A stretch of DNA of 64,000 bases from assembly GCF_045679555.1 (NCBI RefSeq), contig NC_092115.1, positions 39,073,228 to 39,137,227 on the forward strand. Direction: 5' to 3'. Shown piece by piece: positions 31,011 to 42,741 of the stretch. The notes under the pieces are model-generated. The model ran no database searches and was not told the origin of the DNA. It saw nothing but the letters and a program-made list of their open reading frames with translations. Position numbers and translations under genes: made by a program. Each line of letters begins with the position of its first letter. Positions within the stretch are counted from its first letter, which is position 1. The stretch comes from Salvelinus alpinus. Taxonomy: Eukaryota > Chordata > Actinopteri > Salmoniformes > Salmonidae.

Positions 31011-31855
31011 TTGAAGGGGGTTATGACTAAAACGGAAGCTGGACGGGAGTTCAAAGGTTCAAAACTTTTCTCAAACCATTTATTTTACCTCGGACCGGCT
31101 AAAGGTCCTGAAGTTTCTGCACAAGTGCAGGATTCTCCACGTAGATTTTCTATGTACCTGCTGCTCACCTTCCCCTCGCTTCACGTTTCTTACGTATCTT
31201 TTGCTCAATCTCCCCCTCTCTTCACGTTTCTCTCTTTACTCACCCTCTTGCGAACCCTCAACCAATTTGATTGCCATGGTGATGTAGCCTACGTCTCTGC
31301 CTCATATTTCTGAACAACCAACATAAAAACCCTGCATCTATTTGAAGGAACATTCCAAAAATAAATATATTTTGTAGGCTAGTCTAGGCTACAACCTTCT
31401 GTCTGTAATATTTATAATTATGCTGCCATATCATAGCTTGAGTAGTTGAGTACCCCACGATTTCATAGACAGTACATGATTGAAATTCGCTAGAGCAGCT
31501 GTTCCACCTCTGGGCAGCCGAAGCGTGTAGCCGGTAACCAGTTTGACAGTGGGCAAGTTCGTTTTGGATGGCCCAGTGCCAAATGCTATTTGTCATATCA
31601 TAGCCTGAGTTGCTGAAAAAAGAAGAGTACTATTTCGAACAGCCTGTCTCCTCCTTAGCCAATGTTTGAAAAAAGATGACGATGAAAAAATGAAATGTAA
31701 AAGGTCAGAGAAAAGTTGGATCCACAGCCAAAACACGGTAAGAGACTTGGGGTGGATTAAAAATAGATGGAAAAACTGGTATTAAAGGGTTTAAAAGTTG
31801 GTTTCTTCAAAGGCCCAGTGCAGTCAAAAATGAGATTTTCCTGTGTTATTATATA
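31011..31855. other. Unassigned sequence
   Basis: No gene or mobile element recognised. It separates endonuclease and ORF1 remains of the old LINE and may itself be an old insertion. Confidence 0.4.
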
Positions 31856-32661
31856 CACTCAGTGCTAGCTTATCTAGTACTGGGTCAGACCCCTCTTTGC
31901 CTCCAGAACAGCCTGAATTCTTCAGGGCATGGAAACGTTGCTCAATTGGTATCAAGGGACCTAACATGTGCCAGGAAAACACTCCCCACACCATTACACC
32001 ACCACCAGCCTGTACCGTTGATACCAGGCAGGATGGGGCCATGTAGTCACGTTGCTCACACCAAATCTTGACTCTGCCATCAGCATGACGCAACAAGGAC
32101 TTGCCAGACCAGGTGTTTTTCCACTCCTTAATTATCCAGAGTTGGTGATCGCTTGCCCACTGCAGCCGCTTCTTCTTTTTTTTAGCTGATAGGAGTGGAA
32201 CCCGGTGTGGTCGTCTGCTGCAATAAGCCCATCCGTGACAGGGACCGACGAGTTGTGCGTTCCACGATGTCGTTCTGCAGGCCACTGTTAGCTTACTTGA
32301 TTCTTATCATTCTCCTTCGACCTCTCGTCAACGAGCTGTTTTTGCCCACTGGACTGCCGCTGACTGGATGTTTTTTGTTTGTCACTCCATTCTCGGTAAA
32401 CTCTGGACACTTTCGTGCTTGAAAAGCACCGGAGGCTTCTGAGATACTGGAACCGGCGCACCAGGCACCCAATGATTATACCACGCTCAAAGTCGCTTAG
32501 GTCACTCGTTTTGCCTGTTCTAACGTTCAATCAAAAAGTAACTGAATGCCTCGATGCCTGTCTGCCTGCTTTATATAGCAAGCCGCGGCCAGATGACTGT
32601 CTGTGGGAGCGAACCATTTTAGTGAATGGGGTGGTGCACCTAATAAACTGGCCACTGAGTG
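31856..32661 (-). mobile_element. Internally deleted Tc1-like element
   Basis: Termini CACTCAGTGCTAGC / ...GGCCACTGAGTG with TA on both sides (31,854-31,855 and 32,662-32,663). Minus-strand frames encode DLSDFERGIIIGCLVRRF and FSSTKVSRVYREWSDKQKTS (helix-turn-helix). A second frame gives RRPHRVPLLSAKKKK, KSLLRHADGRVKIWCEQRDY and QAGGGVMVWGVFSWHMLGPL. The first frame is broken before the second, and the last catalytic blocks (DNAPCH, PDLNPIEH) are deleted. Confidence 0.88.
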
Positions 32662-32798
32662 TATATTTCCAGACTATGAGGTTGGTATAATACTGGGAAA
32701 TTTTGAAGGTGATGATAATGCCCTTTTAGTGTATGACCTGTGTGAAAAGACAGCTTGAAAATTCTTTCTGTTTTGGTGGGATGGAGTTTTGGCGTTCC

Positions 32799-32911
32799 TG
32801 CCCACTGGGCACACACTGGTTGAATCAATGTTGTTTCCACGTCATTTCAAGGAAATTGCATAGAACAAACGCGTAATAGACATTGAATTGGCGTCTATGC
32901 CCAGTGGGTAG
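32799..32911. mobile_element. Short MITE-like element
   Basis: 113 bp with inverted ends CTGCCCACTGGGCA and TGCCCAGTGGGTAG. The interior GGTTGAATCAATGTTGTTTC...GACATTGAATTGGCGTC is also partly inverted. No coding capacity; superfamily not assigned. Confidence 0.75.
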
Positions 32912-33169
32912 TAACATCTCCAGGTGGTAAATTAATTATTAGACCAGTAAGAAAGAGAATTCCAAACCTCAATGCAAATCACAGCTAGTTTTCAGTTCTC
33001 CCCTTCCCACTCAGACCACTCCCAGACTGTCCTAGCAAAATTATTGCTTGAAAATTGCTCTTTGCTAAGACGCAATTTTGGTTTCTTTTTAACGACTTTA
33101 ATTTTAAACAATCACAGTAAGTTACTTAATTGTTACCCAGAAATTATTTGATAAACGTCCGCACTCTCC

Positions 33170-34080
33170 AGATTTTTTCAAATGGATTTCCTCACGAGCA
33201 GATGTTTCAGCTCCTCCTGTAGTTGAGTGAGGTTGTTGGTTCCTCTGAGGGGCTGGGAGCTGTGAATGTTTGATGTTCTGGATTGGTTTATGGTGGTGGT
33301 GAGGGCTATGTAGGTGGGGCAGCTCCTTGAGGCTGAGGAAGGCCCTCCTCTACAATTAGCACATTTGGTGTCTTTGTCTTTTGTGCACTCTTTAAGGTGA
33401 TGGTTCTCCCCAAACCTCAACTGGTTTTTGCACTGGGTGGAGATGTGGTTCAACTTTAAAACATGGCTGGACTGCGGTGGGTGAGTTTGCCTTTCCCACT
33501 CTGTAGAAGCCTTCGTGGAGGAGTCTGATGGAGTGTCCTGCTTTGGAAAGGTGGATTCTTGTGAAAGTGGTGGGGAGTTGTGTTTGACTGCTGATAATCC
33601 TGTTTTTCTTTCCCAGCTCTGTGCTGATGTCCTCAACTGGGATTGAGGTGTGGAGCTCTTTGATGATGACTTGTTTCATCAGCCTCTCCTGTGGGTCTCC
33701 ATCCCTCCTCTGCTGGGCTAGACGGCATGATAATTGTGACCCAGCGAAGGTGTCCTCAGGCCAGGGAGTGAGGTGCCTGTTCAGTGATGGGATGTCTTTT
33801 TTAAATACAAAGATCCCTCCTCAGATGAATCAGTTTGACCAATAAAATATTAGGTTTGCATTGCATGATCTCTTGTGTTATTTTGCTGTCGTTGTTGAAG
33901 GTGTTTTGGTGAAAGTTATCAATGACGACAGGGGTGATGGAATGGAGGGATTGACCAGGTTTACAGTTTGGTGGGTGTGGACCAGAGTCTGGGTTGGGTT
34001 TAATTTCACCATATCTTCCTCGGTTACTGGTTACTGGTTACCACTTCTGCGAAGGCTATTTCTGGTCTGGGGCAAAGCCA
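33170..34080 (-). pseudogene. I/Nimb-like LINE ORF1 (gag-like) remnant
   Basis: Minus-strand frame 33,178-33,636 contains RFGENHHLKECTKDKDTKCA followed by NCRGGPSSASRSCPTY. This is the tandem CCHC zinc-knuckle region of I-clade ORF1 proteins, with the first Cys pair and a His degraded. Upstream frames (33,392-33,679: KQVIIKELHTSIPVEDISTE) show the preceding RNA-binding region in a different frame. It should bind element RNA in a functional element; here it is broken. Confidence 0.72.
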
Positions 34081-35190
34081 GGTAGGCCTAGAAAAGCATT
34101 GAGCCACTCCCTGGGCAAAACCATTGCCTCAACAAGCTGGGGTGCACATACACCTAATTTATAAGCTGAAGACATTAAAGTAGAAGCTTCATAACATCAC
34201 ATAATATTTACAGGACTTTCTCAATCAAATTGTTGTACATTTTGAATATGAGAAATGTCATTAAATTAAATAGCTAGCACTAGGAAATGGGGAGTAAGAC
34301 TTCATAGCTACAGTCTAGCCTACACATGTTTAACACCAGGGGTGTATTAATTAGTCGGATTCCATAGAAAAATGTTTTGCCTGTTCCAAAACGTTTTGCA
34401 ACGGAAACTGTTTACTCCAACCGGAAAACGGACAAATTCATGTAGGTCCCTCACTTTTTTGTTTTGTTTGCTCTGTTTGCTTCCATTTTGGTTCCTAGAG
34501 TAAAAGGTAAATGGTTTCTGTTGCAAATAACGTTTGGAAACAGATGAACATTTTTGCAACGGAATCCACTTAATTGCTACACCCTAGTATAAATACAGTG
34601 GCATGTTTTAATGTCCGCTACCTGGCAGCCTAGGCCTACCAGCATTTTGAACAGTCAGTTTACTTTCCTGTGGACATTTTGTCTCAAATTTCCAACGGGA
34701 TGAGGACCAACCAAGTGGACAACCGGCAGAATACGTTCAAATAACTATTTATACTAAAATTCTACAATACAAGTCACCTTCGCAGAAATTGCTGGCTTGC
34801 TATTAGGTCAGGACGCGTGCAATGTCTTCAAGAGGAGAGTGGGGCTCGATCTTGGTCGCGAGTGTGATGTACACAGGTACGCCTGTCGCCATCATCACAC
34901 CTCATGGGCAACTGAACTCAGCTCATACCTTCAAATTAACTCAACTGACTCTTACTGGAAAATATGTGCACATGCACCAGCCCAGGGCAGTGGTGTTAAT
35001 CAGTAGGGTAGCTTAATCTATGGCATAGAGTAGCCTACAGATAAACACCACTTTCAAATTGGAGAAGGTAAACACATTTGAGTGACAGGTCAGTTAATTT
35101 ACCAACCACAGATACAGAACTCAAATCATTCTGCATAAAATAAAATGGTGGAATTTCAATATTATGTGCCTTTAGATTTACATAAAAAAA
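34081..35190. other. Unassigned sequence
   Basis: No element recognised. A short frame from ATG at 34,822 to a GT at about 34,876 (MSSRGEWGSILVASVMYTG, followed by GTACGC) could be a first exon but lacks any family match I can name. Confidence 0.35.
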
Positions 35191-35292
35191 GAGTCTTCTC
35201 GTCACTCTGTTTGACTGAGAGGTAAAGCCCCAGGTGAGTCTTCTCATTACTCTGTTTGACTGAGAGGTAAAGCCCCAGGTGAGTCTTCTCTC
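35191..35292 (+). repeat. 45-bp tandem repeat, two copies plus start of a third
   Basis: GAGTCTTCTCGTCACTCTGT...AAAGCCCCAGGT at 35,191 is repeated at 35,236, with a third start at 35,281. Confidence 0.9.
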
Positions 35293-35402
35293 ATGTGAAG
35301 CGCTGTCAGTTTGCAGCAGGTTCAGCTCAAGACAGGGTTGAGGAGCTAGACAGAGGCACATTAGATGATTTATGTGTGTCTCCACAGCCTTTCAAAGATC
35401 AG

Positions 35403-35532
<130 letters not shown>

Positions 35533-36051
35533 TGGTCCTTAATGAGGCAGCTGATACTAAATGCTCCCTTGGGGATACCACCACTTACTGCCATGCTCCT
35601 TAACCGTGTGTGTGTGTGTCTGTGTGTGTGTGTTCTGTGTCAATATGTGTGCAAAGGATAATATCAGTCTTGTTGCAAGAAACAAAAGATGCATTGTCAT
35701 GGTAACAGTAAGCATGAGAGAGGCAGGTCCACAGAAAGGGATGACCCCCCAGCTTTCAGGATAATTTCACTTTCATATACTGGAGCCTGAAAGGCATGGT
35801 ATAGGATCATCATCCCAGCTACACCCTAACTATGACAACGTCTAGGAGCAGAGTGTGAATTATGCAACAAAAGTAACACTTTTGGGGGGGGGGTAATTTA
35901 ACCATTCTCCTATTTGTTTAAAATGTAATTTGTACTGCTACAGTGGTAAATATGAAAATATAACCTTATTCCAAATGAAACGAAGACCCCTACATCTGTC
36001 TCATTGTTAAAACCATTTTCCCCCCATGTGGCTGCACTTGTCATTGAGGGT

Positions 36052-36896
36052 TGTCACGATCATTAGAATAACTGGACCAAAGCGCAGCGTGATCTGGGTT
36101 CCACTTCTTTTTATTTCTAGGTGAAACTCACAGCAAAACAAAAACAATAAATCTCAAAACGAAACGTGAAGCTAACAATAGTGCTAACAGGCAACTATAC
36201 ATAGTCAAGATCCCACAAAGCGGGCCTCCCGGGTGGCGCAGTGGTCTAGGGCACTGCATCGCAGCGCTAGCTGTGCCACCAGAGACTCTGGGTTCGCGCC
36301 CAGGCTCTGTCGCAGCCGGCCGCGACAGGGAGGTCCGTGGGGCGACGCACAATTGGCCTAGCGTCGTCCGGGTTAGGGAGGGTTTGGCCGGTAGGGATAT
36401 CCTTGTCTCATCGCGCACCAGCGACTCCTGTGGCGGGCCGGGCGCAGTGCACGCTAACCAAGGTAGCCAGGTGCACGGTGTTTCCTCCGAAACATTGGTG
36501 CGGCTGGCTTCCAGGTTGGAGGCGCGCTGTGTTAAGAAGCAGTGCGGCTTGGTTGGGTTGTGTTTCGGAGGACGCATGGCTTTCGACCTTCGTCTCTCCC
36601 GAGCCCGTACGGGAGTTGTAGCGATGAGACAAGATAGTAATTACTAACAATTGGATACCACGAAATTGGGGAGAAAAGGGGGTAATTTTCTTCTTTTTTT
36701 AAAATAAAAAGATCCCACAAAGTACAAAGGGGAAATGGCTGCCTAAATATGATCAGCAAATAAGAGATAACGACAAACAGCTGCCTCTGATTGGGAACCA
36801 TACCTGGCCAACATAGAAACATAATCACCTAGATGACCCACCCTAGTCACACCCTGACCTAACCAACATAGAGAATAAAAAGCTCTCTATGGTCAA
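36052..36896 (-). mobile_element. LTR fragment split by a SINE
   Basis: The plus strand begins TGTCACGATC (36,052) and ends near ...AGAGCTTTTTATTCTC complement at about 36,896. Its reverse complement shows the family features (CTCTGATTGGGAACC hairpin half, HAALWSS in the peptide position, but no Met). The 5' end of the LTR is missing. The SINE at 36,221-36,708 sits inside it. Confidence 0.8.
36221..36708 (+). mobile_element. tRNA-derived salmonid SINE, full length
   Basis: About 488 bp. The head CTCCCGGGTGGCGCAGTGGT contains a perfect A box (TGGCGCAGTGG), with a B-box-like GGTTCGCGCCC 50 bp on. The body shares blocks with the SINE at 18,567. It ends GGATACCACGAAATTGGGGA and an A/T tail. A 14-bp target duplication AAGATCCCACAAAG lies at 36,207-36,220 and 36,709-36,722, as expected for LINE-driven insertion. 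Confidence 0.93.
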
Positions 36897-37024
36897 TACA
36901 GTCCTGTATTTCAACCCCTTTTCAGGTGTCCTGACTTCTCTTTCTACAAAAAGGTCCCTTTGTCAGCAAGATGCATCAATTAATTCAGGCTACAAGAGTA
37001 TAGACCTAATGACAATTGCTGAAT

Positions 37025-37389
37025 TGTCATGCCCTGACCGTAGAGAGCTTTTTATGTCTCTATTTTGGTTTGGTCAGGGTGTGATTTGGGTGGGCAGTCT
37101 ATGTTCTATGTTCTATGATTTGTATTTCTGTGTGTTTGGCCGGGTGTGGTTCTCAATCAGAGGCAGCTGTCTATCGTTGTCTCTGATTGAGAACCATACT
37201 TAGGTAGCTTTTTCCATCATGATTTTTGTGGTTAGTTATTTTCTGTTTAGTGTTTTGCACCTTACAGGACTGTTTCGGTTATTCTCTTGTTATTTTGTTA
37301 TAGTGTTCAGTTTTCAATAAAAAGCATGAACACTTACCACGCTGCGCTTTGGTCTGACTCCTCTTCTTCAGACGACGAAAACCGTTACA
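37025..37389 (+). mobile_element. Solo LTR (TGTCACG...CGTTACA family)
   Basis: 365 bp, TGTCATGCCCTGACC...ACCGTTACA, flanked by TGAAT (37,020-37,024 and 37,390-37,394). ATG at 37,326 opens 21 codons (HAALWSDSSSSDDENRY) to the last base; AATAAA lies at about 37,316. Confidence 0.93.
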
Positions 37390-37860
37390 TGAATGTCATG
37401 ACACTTGGTGTTTTGTAACATATCTCTTTCCATTTATCAAATGGCTGGGTACACAGTGCACCATATGGATGCTGGAATTATTTTGAAGTGATTTGTTTGA
37501 CAATTAGATGAAAACATCATGACTGTTAATGTTCATGCCACAGTAGAAGGTAATGAAATGTTTTAACGTTAAATTACATGTCTTTACTATTAGGCTCATA
37601 AAAACGTTTAATAGGGGGTGCTGTGGGAAGAAAAAAAAAACTCCCCCTGAATGTCAAGGTATAATTCACGCTCTGTCTAGTGTGAGAGACAGATGGACAG
37701 AGCGCATGTTTGAATCAACAAACACATGCGTCATAGTGAGCACACACACACTCACACCTACCTGCTACTGCAAGTTGAGGGGGAAATTTATTTCAGACAG
37801 ATGACATGATAAGAGAATAATTTCATGCTTCTGTGATTTCCCCTGCAGCCCACTCGCAGG

Positions 37861-37898
<38 letters not shown>

Positions 37899-38084
37899 GT
37901 GTAGTCCTCTCACAAGACTTATATGCTAGGGGCCAGAAACCTTTTCGATATAGAATCCAAATGCACCAAAAATTGTTGTGAGCAGGTATTAAATCTCAGT
38001 ATCAACACTAGCTCTTAAAGCTGTTATTGAGACATCACAATGCTCAATGTTGATGTCACTCCACACATAAAAAAATGCTATACT
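37390..38084. other. Unassigned sequence with a TG microsatellite
   Basis: No gene recognised. TG repeats occupy 37,861-37,902. Confidence 0.45.
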
Positions 38085-38557
38085 AACACGTATGAAGGTA
38101 AGACGCAGGTGCAGACAATGTCGAAGTAATAAAAGTTGATTAAATCGAACATGGGCAGGCAAAGGTACAGGGCGGCAGACAGGCTCAGGGTCAGGGCAGG
38201 CAGAGGTCAGTAATCCAGAGTAGTGGGGCAAAGGTACAGGGCGGCAGACAGGCTCAGGGTCAGGGCAGGCAGAGGTCAGTAATCCAGAGTAGTGGGGCAA
38301 AGGTATGGGACAGTAGGCAGGCTCAGGGTCAGGGCAGGCAGAAAGGTCAAAACCCTGGAAAACTAGAAAACAGGCACTATAGACAGGACAGGAGCAAGGG
38401 AAAAAACACTGGTGGGTATGAATGAACAAAACAAACTGGCAACAGACAAACAGAGAACACAGGTATAAGTACACAGGGGATAGTGGGGAAGATGGGCGAC
38501 ACCTGGAAGGGGGTGGAGACAATCACAAAGACAGGTGAAACAGATCTGGGTGTGACA
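38085..38557 (-). mobile_element. Solo LTR, gypsy-type, with internal minisatellite
   Basis: 473 bp flanked by ATACT (38,080-38,084 and 38,558-38,562). On the minus strand it begins TGTCACACCCAGATCTGTTT and shows a poly(A) signal-like AATCAACTTTTATTAC near the 3' end; the terminal CA is mutated. Different family from the CGTTACA LTRs. Confidence 0.85.
38159..38345. repeat. 69-bp minisatellite inside the LTR (2.7 copies)
   Basis: GCAAAGGTACAGGGCGGCAG...GTAATCCAGAGTAGTGGG repeats at 38,159, 38,228 and 38,297; the third copy diverges (GGTATGGGACAGTAGGCAGG). Confidence 0.93.
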
Positions 38558-39344
38558 ATACTGTAAATCACGTGTCAAACTCATTCCACGGAGAGCTGAG
38601 TGACTGCGGGTTTTCGCTCCTCCCTTGTACTTTGATGAAATAAGGTCACTAATTAGTAAGAAACTCCCCTCAACTGGTTGTCCAGGTCTCAATTGAAAGA
38701 GAAAATGATAAAAACCTGCAGACACTAGGCCCTCCATGGATATGGGTGAAGGGAATGGGCAGGATATATACAAATTAAATACTATAGTTAAAAGAATGTA
38801 GCATTTCTGCTGACTGTAGTGTTTTTGCAGACATTTCTGTAGTATTTACTACAGTGATTTTTTTGTGCATAATACTGTAGTATTCTGCTGTAGTATACTG
38901 CAAAATTATATACTAATACTACATGTTAGCAGGATAATACAGTGTGTAGCAGTGGAGGCTCCTCAGAGGAGGAAGGGGAGGACCATCCTCAGTGAATTTC
39001 ATAAAAATAAAATTCGTAAAACATTAAGTTATCGTTTTTAGATTAAATAAATATAATCACGTCACCAAATAATTTATGAAAATACACTATTTTGCAATGA
39101 AGGTCTACAGTAGTCTCAACAGCACTGTGTAGGGTAGCACCATGGTGTAGCCGGAGGGCGGCTAGCTTCCATCCTCTTCTGGGCCATTGACTTCTGTACA
39201 ATACCTAGGAGGCTCATGGTTACCTTCCATAGACTTACAGTCATTTTGAAAAACATTTCTTAAACTGAAGCAAACGGAACAAAAAGGGGATAAACATACC
39301 TGAATTTGTCTGATAGAAACTCTTGTTTGCAACTGTTGGACTAA

Positions 39345-39622
39345 TGTAACGTGCACGGTGGGAGTCGGGAAACAAGTACAGGGAGTGCAAATGTAATCAT
39401 AAATAGAGCGTAGTACTAAACAAGAAACACGAAAAGCGTACAGACATGAAACAGAGTAAATAACACCTGAGGAAAGAACCGAAGTGAGTGACAGATATAG
39501 GGGAGGTAATCAGGAAGGTGATGAAGTCCAGGTGAGTCTCGTGAGGCTCGTAACGATGGTGGCAGGTGTGCGTAATAATCAATAAACTGGCGACGTCAAG
39601 CGCCGAAAAGGGAGTAGACGTG
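39345..39622 (-). mobile_element. Solo LTR, minus strand
   Basis: TGTAACGTGCACGG...GTAGACGTG with ACTAATG sequence on both sides (39,340-39,346 and 39,623-39,629). The exact end cannot be fixed because the duplication overlaps the LTR end. The inverted copy of the host element near 45,430 lacks it. Confidence 0.75.
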
Positions 39623-39938
39623 ACTAATGATTGCACCCTAAATCATCTAGATGCAGGCAAGAGCATGCAAGGCGGTATTGAATGTGTCACTGTCTGTCCA
39701 TGTGTCACTGTTTGTCACCTCAAATTGTGATCACCTAAGTTGTAAACTTGAATTCATAGGCTAGGTTGTAGCAACCTCATTATGGGTATACAGAAAATTA
39801 GAGTATCATGTAGTAGCCTAAACCTATCGCTGTTACAATGAACTGGGTGAATAGAATATGAATGACAGTCATCCAATATGCTGTAACAGAAATAAGGCCA
39901 TGCTCATGAAGAAAATGAATCGTCCTCCCTCATCTTAA

Positions 39939-40350
39939 AACCTCTACAGGATCGGTGGGTCTCCCGGGGGACGGTTGCCCTAATGTAGGCTAATGCGATT
40001 AGCATGAGGTTGTACGTAACAAGAACATTTCCCAGGACATAGACATATCTGATATTGGACCAAAGCTTAAATTCTTGTTAATCTAACTGCGCTGTCCAAT
40101 TTTCAGTAGCTATTACAGTGAACGAATACCATGCTATTGTTTGAGGAGAGTGCGCTGTTATGAACTTGAAAATGTATTAATAAACTAATTAGGCACATTT
40201 GGGCAGTGCAGTGCAGTTTAACAAGAATTTAAGCTTTCTGCCAACATCAGGTCCTGAGAAATTTTCTTGTTACTTACAACCTCATGCTAATCGCATTAGC
40301 CTACGTTAGCTCAATCGTCCTGTGGATGGGACACCGATCCCGAAGAAGCT
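39939..40350. mobile_element. piggyBac-type MITE with long inverted repeats
   Basis: TTAA on both sides (39,935-39,938 and 40,351-40,354). Ends AACCTCTACAGGATCGGTG and CACCGATCCCGAAGAAGCT are imperfect inverses. Further in, AGGCTAATGCGATTAGCATG...GTAACAAGAACATTTC pairs with its complement at 40,255-40,310. No coding capacity. The TTAA target suggests piggyBac transposase moved it. Confidence 0.85.
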
Positions 40351-40376
40351 TTAAGAGGGGACACTGACCGCCACTG

Positions 40377-42286
40377 GTGTGTAGTATCCAGTGCGTGTAC
40401 AGTGTAGTATATAGTGCGTGAGGTTTCCCAGGCAGAGAGCTCCTGTATATTTTGTAAATATTTAATCACTTGTACGTGTTTTTTGTAAGAATCTTTTAAC
40501 TTTCTTTTTGGTTTTGAATAGCCGAATGTGTATAGATCTGGTCTGGATTGCATCGATTGGTTTAATTCCCGTGAATTAATGGCAAGTCAGCTTTCTAAAG
40601 ATAGCTAGCTAGTGATGCTATCAAGCGAGTGTATTTTAATTTGAATGCACCAGCCTATTTTCTGTTGTTTCTACAGTCTCCTGAACCCAATGAGGAGGAG
40701 GACTACAATGCATGGCGAGCTGACATCGGTCTGGAGGTATCCTCCGAAGTTCTGAGCAGGCTTTCATCATAATGCTGAGTGAGTGGAGAGCTCAAAAATG
40801 AAATTCATCTCATTCTACAAGACCAGAGTCCATGGCTACGGAGAAGTCGCAGTCGGATGGCGGGGAGGGCGATGGAGAGGCTCATCTCCCCCTGTTGACC
40901 TGCCTCTGCTCAAGCCCTATTGACTATAGTTCCATCTGTTGGAGGCTTGAAACACTCAAATCTTTCAACTCCGGCTGAAAATCGTAGTCCAGACCTACTC
41001 TTATCATACAGTATCTGTTTTATTTGATTCTTGATTGTCTCCCTTTTTCATGCCCTTTGAAATTATTTTTCTAATGCAAAGTGCTATAGAAGTTGAATAA
41101 TAATAATAATTACTATAGTATTCTACAGTGTGCTACAGTTTACCACAGAACTCTATAGTAAGTACTATAGTATTCCATAGTAAACTGTATTTTTTTAAAT
41201 ATTTGGTTGTTCTGACATTGTGATGAATACTGAAATCCAGAATCTGAACATTACAATGCAACAATTGTGACATTGTGACATGCTTGGCATCCTGGCTACT
41301 GAAGGGTTGTTATGACATCACACACAGATTCATGAAATCAAGCATCATTTTAGCAAAGGTTATTTTGGTAATGTCACAATGCATGCAACATCAATGGAGC
41401 TGCTCAAATATGCAAATCATATCTGTTCCATACACTGACTAATCGTGTGTGTGTGTTTCTGGTGTATGGCTCGCTTCATGCTTCAAAGCTCTTGGAAAGC
41501 AGCAGCTAATTAAAAATGCAAATTGCACTCAGAGCTGATCTGAGAGAAATGATAATTACTCCAGTATGGCACCAAAGTGTGTGTGTGTATAAGGTTGTGG
41601 GTGTGTTGCTAATGTCACCAGTCCTCAGAGGGTGAAATGGATGTCAGAAAGACGTTCAGAATTCTGACGCTCAGCGCCACAGGGCAAAAGCCAGGGGCCT
41701 CAAACGTAAATGTATCAAAGGTGTTTGTGGACAAAAATACTCTAATGCCCGATGTCCAGCAGATGCGTATTATTTTTGTATTGCCAGATGTCTAGCCCAC
41801 ATTTTCCGTACATGATGCACATGTGCCTCACTTTTCAACTAGTCTGTGTGTGTACTTCCGTTTGTACCACAGCAGGGTAAAGTAATGCACGAGTTGAAAA
41901 TATTGAACCACGCGGTAGACAGAACGCACCGCAGCCTAGTGTGGCATCCTTCACGTAGAGTTGCTCCATTGACCATGAACGACTTCCACCGGAACACAAA
42001 GAGGTTAATACATCTGGTGGACATGAGGCGTTGACCTTGCGTGTGCCTGTTTCCCTCAAAGGTTGGTATTTCTCCATTTTGAATTTCACGGGAAAGTGTG
42101 CCTATCTCCATGCACAGCTCAGACCATGTGTATGCACAACTTCTAGTGGTTGAAGAATTACATGCAAATGCTGTTATTCTGGGGGAAATGGAGGTGTGTG
42201 ACGCAGAGCAATTCTAATCATAGTAAGCTAATAAAAACATGAAAACAGATGCCTCTGCCGTTGGTAAGGAATTGGGATTGTTTAGC
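40377..42286. other. Unassigned, mostly low-copy sequence
   Basis: No gene identified. Short tracts of TACTATAGTATTCTACAGTG-like repeats lie at 41,112-41,200. A possible exon (TTTCTACAG|TCTCCTG...CTGGAG|GTATCC, about 40,677-40,736, encoding PNEEEDYNAWRADIGLE) is unsupported otherwise. Confidence 0.4.
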
Positions 42287-42741
42287 TGTCACGTTCCTGA
42301 CCTTATTTTCCTTTGTTTAGATTTGTTTAGTTGGTCAGGACGTGAGCTGCGTGGGCAGTCTATGTTATGTGTTTCTATGTTTTGGGTCATTGTTAATTAG
42401 CCTTATATGGTTCTCAATCAGGGGCAGGTGTTTGACGTTTGATTGAGAACCATATTAAGGTAGGTTGTTCACACAGTTTGTTTGTGGGTGATTGTCTTCC
42501 GTGTCTGTGTATGTACCACACGGGACTGTTTCGTTTGTCTAGTCTGTTCCTGTTCGTGCGTTCTTCGTGTTATGTAAGTTCTCATGTCCAGGTCGGTCTA
42601 CGTCGTTTTTGTTATTTTGTAATTTATTCAAGTGTGCTTCGTGTTCGTCTTGTTTGAATAAATTCATTATGTACTCCACAAAAGCTGCGTTTTGGTCCGA
42701 TCCCTGCTCCTCCTCAGACGAGGAGGAGAACGAACGTTACA
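42287..42741 (+). mobile_element. Solo LTR (TGTCACG...CGTTACA family)
   Basis: 455 bp, the closest in length to the LTRs of the complete element. Flanked by TTAGC (42,282-42,286 and 42,742-42,746). ATG at 42,669 opens 24 codons (AAFWSDPCSSSDEEENERY) to the last base; AATAAA at about 42,657. Confidence 0.95.

Larger units (their letters stand above)
38950..40376 (+). mobile_element. Non-autonomous DNA transposon with nested insertions
   Basis: CAGTGG...CCACTG ends: the left reads CAGTGGAGGCTCCTCAGAGG, the right GGGGACACTGACCGCCACTG. A related copy lies inverted at 45,180-46,066. No ORF of note. It is interrupted by an LTR (39,345-39,622) and by a TTAA-flanked MITE (39,939-40,350). Superfamily uncertain. 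Confidence 0.75.

Noticed and set aside
40677-40738. Possible exon encoding PNEEEDYNAWRADIGLE
   Set aside because: The acceptor looks fair but the donor is weak, the frame stops soon after, and no family is recognised.
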